Shown here: positions 1-8,354 of the stretch, piece after piece
How positions within the stretch are numbered: the stretch's first letter is position 1
How the letters are laid out: every line of letters begins with the position of its first letter
NCBI GenBank assembly: GCA_937121175.1
Contig: CAKZKD010000018.1
Coordinates: forward strand, 1 to 64,000
Length of the DNA stretch: 64,000 bases
Source of the DNA: an uncultured Flavobacteriales bacterium
GTDB taxonomy: Bacteria > Bacteroidota > Bacteroidia > Flavobacteriales_G > Salibacteraceae
Reading direction: 5' to 3'
Notes under the pieces: generated by a model
Told to the model about the DNA's origin: nothing
Databases searched by the model: none
What the model saw: the letters and a program-made list of their open reading frames with translations, nothing else
Program-made: the position numbers and the translations under genes

Positions 1-477
1 AAATACGGACGCGCACTAGGAGCTGGTGACCGCGTGAACCGCCACGCAAAATCTCTCTTAGAAAATGCTAAGAAAAAGAACATCGAGGCGCTCAAAACAG
101 AATTATCAGCCACTCAAAAGGACGTTGAAAAAGAGCTCGTGCAGCTTAAGGATGCAGACCTTGCTCACCTCATCTCGCTCGGCGGATGGATCCGCGCTCT
201 CGAATGCGCCTCAGCTGCGGTGAACAAAAATTTCACTGAGGAACGCGCTAACCAACTATTCAGAGAAGACATAGCAGACTATTACGAGGGCTCCATCGGC
301 GGGCTCCATCCGCGCATTTCTGCGAAGCCTACCTTTGTCTCTATCAGAGAAATCTGCTCCGGTCTCAAAGTGGTGATGACTCTAGCACCTGATGAAGAGC
401 CATCAGAAGGGAAGGTGAAAGAAATCACCGCACAGGCTAAAAGACTTGCTCTCCTAGCTCTCACTCGTGAGAAATAA
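1..477 (+). CDS. Hypothetical protein, 5' end cut by window edge
   Basis: The frame is open from base 1, so the track's GTG at 34 is probably internal and the gene begins outside the window. The visible part is about 158 residues. It is Lys/Ala/Glu-rich and mostly helical, with an amphipathic start and no membrane segment or signal that I can see. I do not recognise the family. It ends just before a strong terminator, so it closes a transcript separate from the protease genes. Codon use and GC match the next two genes and differ from everything after about 4 kb. Confidence 0.75.
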   Translation, partial: KYGRALGAGDRVNRHAKSLLENAKKKNIEALKTELSATQKDVEKELVQLKDADLAHLISLGGWIRALECASAAVNKNFTEERANQLFREDIADYYEGSIGGLHPRISAKPTFVSIREICSGLKVVMTLAPDEEPSEGKVKEITAQAKRLALLALTREK

Positions 478-509
478 AACTTACCTCTAGCCTTCACATT
501 ATTCACACC

Positions 510-544
510 ACACCCCGCGTCATTCTGGCTCGGGGTGTTTTTTT
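510..544 (+). terminator. Rho-independent terminator after first gene
   Basis: A perfect 8-bp stem (acaccccg / cggggtgt) with a 13-nt loop runs into seven T residues. It lies 33 bp after the stop codon and before the protease gene. Confidence 0.9.
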
Positions 545-602
545 GAGACAATTCTGAGCCACCAGTGCGCTAGAGGTGTAATAATCATAAAATTTTAACT
601 CC

Positions 603-2687
603 ATGAAAAACTTCATCAACAAACCACTACTTACAAGCCTCATGCTCGGAGCGATAGCGATACCTGTATCCGCACAGACCGAAGCTCCTACTCTGCCGAA
701 AGCAGAAATTCCCACTATCAGAGCAACCAGCAGCGCTGACCAAGCTAAGATAGACGCAGCCATCGCTAAAGTTTACCCCTCGCTAGTGCGTATCCACGTA
801 GTGGGTGAGAAGCCAAAGGATGGTAGAATGCAGAAGACAGGCGGCACTGGATCTGGCACCATCATTCATCCAGACGGATATGTCCTGACCAACCACCACG
901 TAGCCGGAGAAGGCACACGCATCTGGGTGAGACTCTCAAATAAACTCAAAGTAGATGCCACCCTCGTAGGCACTGACCCGCAGACTGATCTCTGCATTCT
1001 CAAGCTAAATTTAGACCAAATCCCAGCTGACATGAAGCCGCTTCCAGTGGCTAAATTCGGGGACTTCAAGACTCTCAATGTTGGCGACTCCGTTCTAGCG
1101 ATGGGCTCCCCTGCCGGAGTTTCCCAGTCTGTCACTCTCGGAGTGGTGGCTAACTTAGAAATGATCATCCCAGGTGGTCGCGGCACCAGACAGGCTGGCG
1201 AACGCGTGGGCGATCTCGTCCGCTGGATCGGTCACGATGCCGTCATTTATTTTGGAAATAGCGGTGGTCCGCTTGTGAATCTTAAAGGTGAAATCATCGG
1301 TATTAACGAGATCGGGCTTGGCTCACTCGGTGGTGCTATTCCCGCAGACATCGCCAAGTATGTTTCTAGCGAACTCATCAAGAACGGCACTGTCCGCCGC
1401 TCATGGACAGGTATTTTCACTCAGCCTATCCTCCTCTCTGGCAAGCAGAAAGCTGGCGTTCTCATCGCCTCAGTTTTAGATAAATCTCCGGCAGACAAAG
1501 CCGGGCTAAAACCAGGCGACATCATCACGGAGTTCGATGGAGTAAACGTCACCGCCACCGCTCCCGAGCACTTACCACTCTACAACAAAGTCGAACTCGG
1601 CACCGAAGTTGGCAAAGAAATCACCATCAAATACATCCGTGATGGCAAAGAAGCATCAACCAAACTCACCACCATTGAGCGATCCAAAGCACTCGGTGAA
1701 GACATCGCCATCCGCGAATGGGGCATCACCGCCAGAGACCTCACACCACGTAGCTCTATCAACCGCAAGGAAACCGAAACCCGCAGCAAGACCGACGGAG
1801 TCCTCGTTTCATCCGTGAGCAAGACTGGTCCATCTGCAGCTTCTAAGCCAGCGATCAACCCAGGCGACCTCATTCTTAAAGTCAATGGCGAGTCCATCAA
1901 GAACCTCGCACAACTCCAAAAACTTACCTCTAGCCTGATCCCTGATGGCAAATCTCAAGCTAAAGCGATCGTAGAATTCGAGCGGGGTAGCCAATTCCTC
2001 GCCACTGTGGTGGACATCAATAAACAACCTAGCACCTCTCAATCCTCTGCTGCTCAGAAAGCATGGATCGGCTTAGACACCCAAGTTTTGACCCGTGAAT
2101 TGGCAACTATTTTAGACCTCAAAGGCAAAAAAGGAGTGCGCGTCACTCAGGTCATCCCGGCATCAAATGCGGAGAAGGCAGGGATCAAGCAAGGCGACAT
2201 TATCCTCAAAATCGACGGAGCTATCATCCCAGTAGAACGCGAGCGAGATGCGAACATCTTCAACTCCATGATCCGTGAATACCCAGCTGATGAGAGCGTC
2301 ACATTCGACATTTACAGAGACAAGAAAATCATCCAGATAAAATGTGATCTAGAAACTGCTCCAAAGCCGGCTAAGGAATTTAAAAAGGTCACTAACGATG
2401 TGTTAGAGATCACCCTACGTGAGCTGTCTAAGGCAAATGCAAAGGAAGCAGAGCACCAGAAAGGAATCTTTGTTCACGCTGTGGAAAGCGCTGGCTGGGC
2501 ATCCCTCGCTGGACTCTACGCTGGAGACGTCATTCTCTCTATCAACAACAAGGAAGTCACCGACCTCGCGATGATAGAGAAAGAACTCGAACGCGTAGAA
2601 AAAGAGCAACAAGACTACGTAGTCCTCTTCGTGAAGCGCGGCAAGTTCACCCGCTTCCTAGAAATCCACCCTATCTGGAAAAAATAA
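603..2687 (+). CDS. HtrA/DegP-like S1C serine protease with four PDZ domains
   Basis: This is a periplasmic or secreted serine protease. A signal peptide covers about residues 1-24. The trypsin-like domain (about 50-260) carries the full triad: His99 in TNHHVA, Asp129 in TDLCIL and Ser220 in GNSGGPL. Four PDZ-like domains follow at roughly 266-360, 370-470, 488-585 and 600-690, each with a recognisable 'GL/GDII' type core. DegP and DegQ have one or two PDZ domains, so four is unusual and the protein is long (694 aa). In the HtrA family the PDZ domains sense unfolded or C-terminal peptides and control the protease. The next gene, 34 bp downstream, is a companion with the same fold but no active site. 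The start is the ATG before the signal peptide. Confidence 0.9.
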   Translation: MKNFINKPLLTSLMLGAIAIPVSAQTEAPTLPKAEIPTIRATSSADQAKIDAAIAKVYPSLVRIHVVGEKPKDGRMQKTGGTGSGTIIHPDGYVLTNHHVAGEGTRIWVRLSNKLKVDATLVGTDPQTDLCILKLNLDQIPADMKPLPVAKFGDFKTLNVGDSVLAMGSPAGVSQSVTLGVVANLEMIIPGGRGTRQAGERVGDLVRWIGHDAVIYFGNSGGPLVNLKGEIIGINEIGLGSLGGAIPADIAKYVSSELIKNGTVRRSWTGIFTQPILLSGKQKAGVLIASVLDKSPADKAGLKPGDIITEFDGVNVTATAPEHLPLYNKVELGTEVGKEITIKYIRDGKEASTKLTTIERSKALGEDIAIREWGITARDLTPRSSINRKETETRSKTDGVLVSSVSKTGPSAASKPAINPGDLILKVNGESIKNLAQLQKLTSSLIPDGKSQAKAIVEFERGSQFLATVVDINKQPSTSQSSAAQKAWIGLDTQVLTRELATILDLKGKKGVRVTQVIPASNAEKAGIKQGDIILKIDGAIIPVERERDANIFNSMIREYPADESVTFDIYRDKKIIQIKCDLETAPKPAKEFKKVTNDVLEITLRELSKANAKEAEHQKGIFVHAVESAGWASLAGLYAGDVILSINNKEVTDLAMIEKELERVEKEQQDYVVLFVKRGKFTRFLEIHPIWKK

Positions 2688-2721
2688 TTCACACACCTAA
2701 CTTAAAATCACTAACTATATT

Positions 2722-3483
2722 ATGAAAACTACAAAATTAATCAAACTAATCGCCATCGCTGGTCTCAGTCTCAGCGCCATTTCACCTGCACTCGCAGTGG
2801 ACACCGCAGCTAAACGCGAGATCTACAACACCAATGAAGGCTCTGTCTTCGGTGTAAAAGGAATCCTCAAAATCACTGCCACCATACAAGGACAAGTCAA
2901 AAACCAAGAAGCACAGATCTGGTCAAATGCTACCTGCATTGGTGACGGCCTACTCGTTGCTGCATACGGCTCTATCAGCCCAAATGTAGGTGGCAACATG
3001 CCAAACATTGAGATCACTAAGGAGATAGAAGGTCTCAAGCTTATCAACTCAGCTGGTGAAGAATTTGATGCCAAACTCGTCCTCCATGATGAAGACCTTG
3101 GTCTCGCATACATCGCACTTGACCCTAGCGGAGAAAATGCTGCCAACTGGAAAAACCAGATTGTGGACATCTCAAAAGACTCTGACCTAAAACATCTCGA
3201 TAAGACCGTAAACATCTCACGCTACGCAGATCACTTCCGTTACCAGAGTGCCGTCACCGTTGGCACCGTCTCTGCCATACTTCAGAAGCCTCGCAAGCTC
3301 TACCAGATCATCGGTGCCTCAATGAGCGCTCCGTCATTTAATGAGGCAGGTCAGTTCGTAGGAATCACAGTGACCAAAGCAGCGACCAAGGGAAAGCAAT
3401 CCCCACCAGTCACCATCCCAGCTAAATACATCCGCAAGCTCGTAGAACAAGCAGCCGCCAAGCAAGCTGAGCTTAAAAAGTAA
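2722..3483 (+). CDS. Secreted trypsin-fold pseudoprotease next to HtrA-like protease
   Basis: A signal peptide (about residues 1-25, ending SPALA) precedes a domain that lines up with the protease just upstream. The block around the catalytic His reads GDGLLVAAYGSI, with Gly in place of His. The Asp block DLGLAYIAL is kept. The Ser block GNSGGPL is replaced by ASMSAPS, with Met at the Ser position. The fold is therefore probably kept while catalysis is lost. There is no PDZ domain. It shares a transcript with the 694-aa protease (34-bp gap, terminator after it). A role as regulator, decoy or scaffold is inference. The alignment is by eye. Confidence 0.7.
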   Translation: MKTTKLIKLIAIAGLSLSAISPALAVDTAAKREIYNTNEGSVFGVKGILKITATIQGQVKNQEAQIWSNATCIGDGLLVAAYGSISPNVGGNMPNIEITKEIEGLKLINSAGEEFDAKLVLHDEDLGLAYIALDPSGENAANWKNQIVDISKDSDLKHLDKTVNISRYADHFRYQSAVTVGTVSAILQKPRKLYQIIGASMSAPSFNEAGQFVGITVTKAATKGKQSPPVTIPAKYIRKLVEQAAAKQAELKK

Positions 3484-3520
3484 TCTTTACTGATCACTTC
3501 AATCACAAATCAATATAAGA

Positions 3521-3547
3521 GCCACTCAGTCCGCTGAGTGGCTTTAT
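3521..3547 (+). terminator. Terminator closing the protease operon
   Basis: A perfect 9-bp stem (gccactcag / ctgagtggc) with a TCCG loop is followed by TTTATT. The left end of the inverted-repeat element at 3546 starts directly in its tail. Confidence 0.9.
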
Positions 3548-3756
3548 TAGTGCGTTTTAAATTAAAATGTAGTCATGGGTGCGAGGATTTTTTTGCTTAT
3601 TTCAAGGCACTGTGAAGGAGCAGATAAGCATCTGTGACTGAGCAGTAACGCAGAAATAAACAAAAAAAGACCGCACTTCTACTAAATCAGCTTTGCTGCA
3701 AATCCAAATACTTGAAACTCATCCAATGGCTATAGTTTCTTTTAATACGCACTAAT
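3546..3756. repeat. 211-bp nested inverted-repeat (MITE-like) element
   Basis: The outer ends are a perfect 10-bp inverted repeat, ATTAGTGCGT at 3546 and ACGCACTAAT ending at 3756. After one mismatch the match continues through TTAAA. Inside is a second inverted repeat of about 25 bp (3579-3603 against 3653-3676), imperfect but long. Between those arms are two ~21-bp imperfect direct repeats starting gcactgtg and gcatctgtg. No ORF fits inside. Size and terminal repeats resemble a miniature transposable element or a large fold-back sequence. No clear target-site duplication was seen. This is most of the gene-free stretch 3548-3849. The remaining ~90 bp is probably the promoter and leader of the next ORF. 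Confidence 0.65.
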
Positions 3757-3849
3757 GTAAAAATCGCTAAAATTTCTGAAATATTTTGCATCTTCATCTC
3801 TCCTGTATAGTGTGAGAACAAATTTAATCATCATACAAAAAAACTAATC

Positions 3850-4254
3850 ATGGAAAACAACTCAGAAATATCAGAACTAAATAATGATGGAGCAGGAAAA
3901 TGCCCATTCAATCACGGTCAAGGACGCAGTGCAGGAAAAGGAACTACCAATTACCCGCAGTTTATGAACGGTAAGCATGGTTTGGCTGAGTATATCAAAA
4001 ATGAAATCAAATACCCCGAAGATGCTAAAAACCAAGGTATTACTGGAATTGCAATTGTTGAATACACCATTAATAAAAACGGTGAAGTTGTAGGCGTAAA
4101 AAAAGCGAAGAATAGCGTTGACAATGATCTACTGGTTGATGAGTTGATTCGAGTTGTAGAAAAAAGCAACCCTTGGTTACCGGGCACGGTTGAAGACAAA
4201 CCCGAAAAAATGACGTTGACAGTAAGTTATGAGTTTGTTTTGACTGGGAAATAA
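3850..4254 (+). CDS. Chimeric ORF: KatG-like N-terminus joined to a TonB C-terminal domain
   Basis: Residues 1 to about 35 match the N-terminal leader of catalase-peroxidases: GKCPF, then SAG.GTT, which in KatG runs on into RDWWPNQL. Here the sequence changes after GTTN to PQFMNG and continues as a typical TonB C-terminal domain (about residues 37-132, with KYPEDAKNQGITG and WLPGTVEDKP). TonB C-domains carry energy to outer-membrane receptors and normally follow a membrane anchor and a periplasmic linker. Both are missing, so the product is unlikely to work as TonB. The junction lies near base 3,950, where the GC-rich left part meets the AT-rich right part. It could be an assembly chimera or a natural fusion. 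Confidence 0.6.
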   Translation: MENNSEISELNNDGAGKCPFNHGQGRSAGKGTTNYPQFMNGKHGLAEYIKNEIKYPEDAKNQGITGIAIVEYTINKNGEVVGVKKAKNSVDNDLLVDELIRVVEKSNPWLPGTVEDKPEKMTLTVSYEFVLTGK

Positions 4255-4322
4255 TTAATTTGTTTTTTAATCGTGGTGCTTACAACCATGTCTCGAAATA
4301 ATAAAATGAATTCCAACTAATT

Positions 4323-5087
4323 ATGAAAAAACTATTTGGCTTCATCAAAATTGACGACCACCCAATTATTGAACGTGTGAAAACACCTTTTATATTTACA
4401 TATATCATCGTTTGGTGTTTATGGAATTGGAAGTTACTCATTTCTCTTGTGTTTTTACCAAGTAACGCTACAGGAAATAGTGTAATAGCGATTATTGAAG
4501 TGTACTATGATGTCAACAACTTTTGGTGTAACATGGGAAAAGTGCTGCTTCTAACCATAACTACTCTAATAATCAGTTATATAGGCATCAATATTGGCCG
4601 AATTATCACTGTGCTTTCTGAATACAACATACAACCAATTATTCTTGACAAGATTGCTTCAAAATTGACGGTCCCAGTTGAGCGATTTAATTATTTGAAT
4701 AATAAAAGTAGAGAATTTGAGACTAGGCTTGAAGAAGAAGTCAAATTGAGAAGAAAAATAGAATCAAAACGAGATGAGTTGGAAACAGAAAAAGGGGATA
4801 TTTCAATAGCCTACGAGAAACTTATTGCTCAAATGGAAAAGGAGATGCCAAATGTTCTAATTGCACTTGACAAGTTACGAGAACTCAACTTACAAGAAGA
4901 ATATCTCGAATTGATTGAAGGAAAGAGAAATAAAACTGGGAATATTCAACATTTTAAATCCCCCATACTATTGCTTTTAGAACGCAATAAAAAATTTCAT
5001 CCTACTGAGACTGGATTAGTACTTTATAGAATGTTAGGAGGAGAACATGTTGGCATTAGACCTGCAAAAGCGTCTTGGTATGACTAG
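4323..5087 (+). CDS. Unknown membrane protein with two TM helices and a coiled coil
   Basis: I do not recognise this family. The 254-aa protein has a short cytoplasmic start, two hydrophobic helices (about residues 22-46 and 71-97) and then a long charged coiled coil (about 125-190, rich in Glu, Lys and Arg). The C-terminal ~60 residues look like a compact helical domain ending KFHPTETGLVLYRMLG. The coiled coil should face the cytoplasm if the N-terminus does. It is 68 bp after the chimeric TonB ORF and ends before a terminator at 5137. It stands alone and no function can be assigned. Confidence 0.75.
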   Translation: MKKLFGFIKIDDHPIIERVKTPFIFTYIIVWCLWNWKLLISLVFLPSNATGNSVIAIIEVYYDVNNFWCNMGKVLLLTITTLIISYIGINIGRIITVLSEYNIQPIILDKIASKLTVPVERFNYLNNKSREFETRLEEEVKLRRKIESKRDELETEKGDISIAYEKLIAQMEKEMPNVLIALDKLRELNLQEEYLELIEGKRNKTGNIQHFKSPILLLLERNKKFHPTETGLVLYRMLGGEHVGIRPAKASWYD

Positions 5088-5136
5088 GTTAAATACTCTA
5101 GGTAACCCTAGTAATTCGAATAAATCACGATAAATC

Positions 5137-5170
5137 AACTTTCTTTATAACCAAAAAAAGAAAGTTTTTT
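5137..5170 (+). terminator. Terminator after the coiled-coil membrane protein
   Basis: A 9-bp stem (aactttctt / aagaaagtt) is followed by six T residues. A smaller palindrome, ctagg-taac-cctag, lies 25 bp upstream. Confidence 0.75.
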
Positions 5171-5193
5171 CCAAATTCTTTTGAAATTGGAAT

Positions 5194-5592
5194 TCAGGAT
5201 TCAAACTTGGAGTAAAGCACACCAGATGAAGTATCAATATATTGCCTTCTTTTGACGAATTCTCCCGTTTTCAATTCGTCTGTTTTTAAATTACTAGGAA
5301 AATCAAAAACCAATTTTGATGGTCCGTAAGGTCTTCTTCTTTAAAATCTAAATAGTACATATTGCTTTTTTCCACGATATTCAATCATTATTTGGTAATG
5401 ATTCAAAGAGCTCAAAAAGTAACACTCTTGTTCTAAAAAACAGTTTAAATCATTGCTCGAAACATAAAAACTCTCATTGACCTTGTTTAATTGACATGAT
5501 AATATTGAAGCATTCTTCCATTTTGGCGACATTTCTACCACCCATCCCAAATATAAACCACTCTTAAAAATATATAGTACTTTGTTTTGCAT
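5194..5592 (-). pseudogene. Small unknown gene with an in-frame TAA
   Basis: The track stops this minus-strand ORF at 5341. The same frame stays open for another 48 codons after that TAA, to a TGA at 5194-5196. The continuation (RRRPYGPSKLVFDF..., ending YSKFES) looks protein-like: charged, with no low-complexity runs. The most likely reading is one gene of about 132 codons broken by a nonsense codon. I start it at the ATG at 5592, because the upstream alternative at 5646 would overlap the divergent gene. Family unknown. It may be a decayed accessory gene, or the first part alone may still be expressed. Confidence 0.45.
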
Positions 5593-5618
5593 AGTACCTG
5601 CTTTTATACATATCTTTG
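5587..5618 (+). promoter_or_regulatory. Bacteroidota promoter for the DUF4252-padR-pspC operon
   Basis: TTG at 5587-5589, a 21-nt spacer, then TATCTTTG at 5611-5618 match the Bacteroidota -33/-7 consensus (TTG...TAnnTTTG). The first ATG is at 5638, giving a leader of about 14 nt. Confidence 0.75.
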
Positions 5619-5637
5619 TTTCGCAAAACAGTAAAAT

Positions 5638-6087
5638 ATGATTCAAATAATTAAAACAACAGTACTAGCAAGCTCAATATTATTAATGAGCTTCACTCCA
5701 ATTCCTCAAGGTGATATTCATACTTCCTATTCTAGTAAATCGGGTACAACAGCATTTTCGTTCTCTAAGGAAATGATAGATGCACTAGATTTTGACATGG
5801 ATGTAAACGACACCAAACAGTATGTAAACGGTGATTTAAGCTCAATTAAATTTCTTGCCTTCAACGAAAGTTATGAAGAAGATTCTTCAGAACTTCTGAA
5901 AGACCTAAAAAAAGATGGCTACGAAAAAATTGACTGGGAAAGTGACGACGACGGCGATGAATTATTACTCTACGTTATGCGCAAAGGCAAACGACTAAGT
6001 GAAGTGCACTTCGTCACTCTTTCTAATGATAAACCTAAAGTAATGATCTCGTTTTACGGCGATATAACTGTAAAAGACCACAAATAA
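5638..6087 (+). CDS. DUF4252-like exported protein
   Basis: A hydrophobic signal segment covers about residues 1-21, followed by an acidic secreted domain. The phrase YVNGDLSSIKFLAFN and the following alternation of strands resemble the DUF4252 family, which is common in Bacteroidota and has no established function. The domain is acidic (EEDSSELL, ESDDDGDELL). It is the first gene of a three-gene operon with a PadR regulator 2 bp downstream and a PspC-domain protein. That context suggests a membrane-stress or envelope role, which is inference. The start follows a good TATCTTTG promoter. Confidence 0.7.
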   Translation: MIQIIKTTVLASSILLMSFTPIPQGDIHTSYSSKSGTTAFSFSKEMIDALDFDMDVNDTKQYVNGDLSSIKFLAFNESYEEDSSELLKDLKKDGYEKIDWESDDDGDELLLYVMRKGKRLSEVHFVTLSNDKPKVMISFYGDITVKDHK

Positions 6088-6089
6088 AC

Positions 6090-6419
6090 ATGAACATAGA
6101 AAACACAAAAGCGCAAATGCGCAAAGGAATTTTAGAGCTTTGCATTCTCTCTATTCTAGAGAAGAATGAGGCCTACCCTTCCGATATTCTCAATGAGCTA
6201 AAAGATTCGAAGCTCATTGTGGTGGAAGGAACTTTATACCCTTTACTAACAAGGCTTAAAAATGACGGATTGCTAACTTATCGTTGGGAGGAGTCAACCT
6301 CTGGGCCGCCGAGAAAGTACTTCCAATTAACAGAATTGGGAAAATCATTCAGCAACGAATTGGACAGCAGCTGGCAAGATTTGCAAAAAGCAGTTCAGAA
6401 AATAAGATCAAAAAAGTAG
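6090..6419 (+). CDS. PadR family transcriptional regulator
   Basis: The 109-aa protein has the compact winged-helix PadR fold. The N-terminal helix and recognition region run about residues 9-75 (RKGILELCILSILEKNEAYPSDIL, then VEGTLYPLLTRLKNDGLLTYRW), and a short C-terminal dimer helix follows. SGPPRKYFQLTELGK is the characteristic wing. PadR proteins are usually repressors of neighbouring genes and often sit directly before PspC-domain proteins, as here. It lies 2 bp after the DUF4252 gene and 24 bp before the PspC gene, so translational coupling and control of its own operon are likely. The effector is unknown. Confidence 0.9.
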   Translation: MNIENTKAQMRKGILELCILSILEKNEAYPSDILNELKDSKLIVVEGTLYPLLTRLKNDGLLTYRWEESTSGPPRKYFQLTELGKSFSNELDSSWQDLQKAVQKIRSKK

Positions 6420-6443
6420 ATTACAACTCTAGATATAATTACC

Positions 6444-8255
6444 ATGAATAAGACAGTTACAATAAATATAAGCGGCATTATTTTCAATATTGACGAAGGG
6501 GCTTATAGCACATTGAAGCAATACCTGGAATCAATTAAACAAAAGTTCGGAACTACTAAAGGTGGCGAAGAAATTCTTACCGACATTGAAGCTCGTATAG
6601 CCGAAATGTTTCACGAAAAAGTGAGCGACACTAAGCAAGTTATTTCTCAAGTTGATGTAAATGGAGTTATAGCTATCATGGGGCAACCCGAACAATTTGA
6701 AGACCCGGAAGCTGAGGCTAACACTTCGTACAACAATGACACTGCTCACGAAGAACCGCGAAGAGGTCCAAGACGTTTTTTCCGAGACCCTGATAGCAAA
6801 ATAATCGGTGGTGTTTGTTCAGGCGTTGGTCATTATTTTGGCATAGACCCAGTGATTATCCGTATAATATTTGTAGCGATTGTCTTTTTTGGCGGTTCTG
6901 GAGTAATAGCATATTTGGTGCTTTGGGCTATCACACCTGAGGCTAAAACCACTAGCGAAAAACTTCAAATGAAAGGTCAGCGTGTTGATATAGATAGTAT
7001 TCGACAATCGGTAAGTGATGAAGCCGGAAACCTAAAAAAAAAGTTCAATCATTTAGGCGAAAAGGCCGATGAATTCGGCAAACAAGTTGATAGCGGCAAA
7101 GTAGAAAACTTTTTTACTACACTGTTCAATTTCATTCTGAACATAGTTAAGCTTGTCCTCACATTCGTAGGGAAATTCTTTGGAATTCTTCTTATCATTT
7201 TCGGAGGGCTTTTTCTTCTTTCTCTGATTGGTTCTTTACTCGGATTGGGAACTATGAGCGGAATGATTAATATTGGCGATGCCAATGTATTTTCTTTAGC
7301 TGAAGTTTACGAATTTATATTCTCTAGTTCTTATCACAGGACAGCCATTACCATTGGTTTGGCAATTGTTTGCGGGATACCAGTGTTAGCCATGTTGTAT
7401 GGCGGAATTAAAATTTTATTTGGAGTAAAAATGCCGAGCAGTAAAATTGGGGCTGGAGTAACTTTGCTTTGGTTTGCTGGAATTGTGTTGATGTTACTTA
7501 CGGGCTTCCAAATCGGTAAAGAATTCTCTAAGCAGGATAAAGTGGTTTCCCAATTCAGTTTGCCGCCAAGCACTGCAGATACCATAATTATAGATGTTAA
7601 TGATGAATTGTACCCTGTAGATGCAGAACCTGAAATAAGTGATGACTATTTCGTACTAAAAAGTTACGAAGACGAATTATTCTTGACAACTGTAGAATTG
7701 GATGTAATTGAAAATCAAAACGATAGTATTTCTATTAAAATAATTCAAGAAGCAAGAGGAAACTCATTCGATGACGCTGCAAATCGCGCCGAGAATATTG
7801 TTTATAGTTACTCAATAACCAACAATCGATTAACTTTTGACCCATTTCTCATCGTTAAAAAAGAAGATTTATTTAGGAACCAGAAGGTGAAAATAAAGGT
7901 TGCTATTCCTCAAGGAAAAACAGTTTTTTTAGACAAAACCAGTGGCTGGATAATCTATGATATAAAAAATACCACGCGCACCAGAGATCGATATATGCTG
8001 AATAATTATTGGACCATGACTGAAGACGGATTAGACTGTTTGAATAAAGACATGAGTCGTAACGGAATACGTGCACGTAAAAAAGCCAGTAGAGAACGTG
8101 CTTCTAAAAAGCCTGTTGTTCCAAACTATAAAGCAAATCCAAATAGTACAGATTCAACTAAAATTGACACCTCAACTACTGCGGCATATGTGCAAAAATT
8201 TTCTTCTGTAAATACATATCCGCTCTTTCCAACACCATTTACCGTATTTGGATAG
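6444..8255 (+). CDS. PspC domain-containing membrane protein
   Basis: The N-terminal ~95 residues form a soluble domain (TVTINISGIIFNIDEGAY...) typical of long Bacteroidota PspC proteins. A PspC domain follows at about 108-170 (RDPDSKIIGGVCSGVGHYF, then a TM helix and LVLWAITPE). Further hydrophobic helices lie between about 225 and 350. The rest, to 603, is a large extracytoplasmic domain ending in a basic, Ser/Thr-rich tail. PspC in enterobacteria is a membrane-stress sensor; these longer Bacteroidota versions are uncharacterised. The PadR gene just upstream probably regulates it. Confidence 0.85.
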   Translation: MNKTVTINISGIIFNIDEGAYSTLKQYLESIKQKFGTTKGGEEILTDIEARIAEMFHEKVSDTKQVISQVDVNGVIAIMGQPEQFEDPEAEANTSYNNDTAHEEPRRGPRRFFRDPDSKIIGGVCSGVGHYFGIDPVIIRIIFVAIVFFGGSGVIAYLVLWAITPEAKTTSEKLQMKGQRVDIDSIRQSVSDEAGNLKKKFNHLGEKADEFGKQVDSGKVENFFTTLFNFILNIVKLVLTFVGKFFGILLIIFGGLFLLSLIGSLLGLGTMSGMINIGDANVFSLAEVYEFIFSSSYHRTAITIGLAIVCGIPVLAMLYGGIKILFGVKMPSSKIGAGVTLLWFAGIVLMLLTGFQIGKEFSKQDKVVSQFSLPPSTADTIIIDVNDELYPVDAEPEISDDYFVLKSYEDELFLTTVELDVIENQNDSISIKIIQEARGNSFDDAANRAENIVYSYSITNNRLTFDPFLIVKKEDLFRNQKVKIKVAIPQGKTVFLDKTSGWIIYDIKNTTRTRDRYMLNNYWTMTEDGLDCLNKDMSRNGIRARKKASRERASKKPVVPNYKANPNSTDSTKIDTSTTAAYVQKFSSVNTYPLFPTPFTVFG

Positions 8256-8278
8256 AACTTAAACTTATTATCTGAATC

Positions 8279-8327
8279 AAAATCGGCATTCTTATGTAGG
8301 CTTACCCTATGTTGAGTGCCGATTTTT
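8279..8327 (+). terminator. Terminator after the PspC gene
   Basis: A perfect 10-bp stem (aaaatcggca / tgccgatttt) encloses a 28-nt loop and is followed by a short T run. Confidence 0.7.
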
Positions 8328-8354
8328 GACTTTTATATCTCCTTTTTTTATACT

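Noticed and set aside
282-1186. Minus-strand ORFs opposite the protease gene
   Set aside because: They are shadows of the coding strand with no family features.
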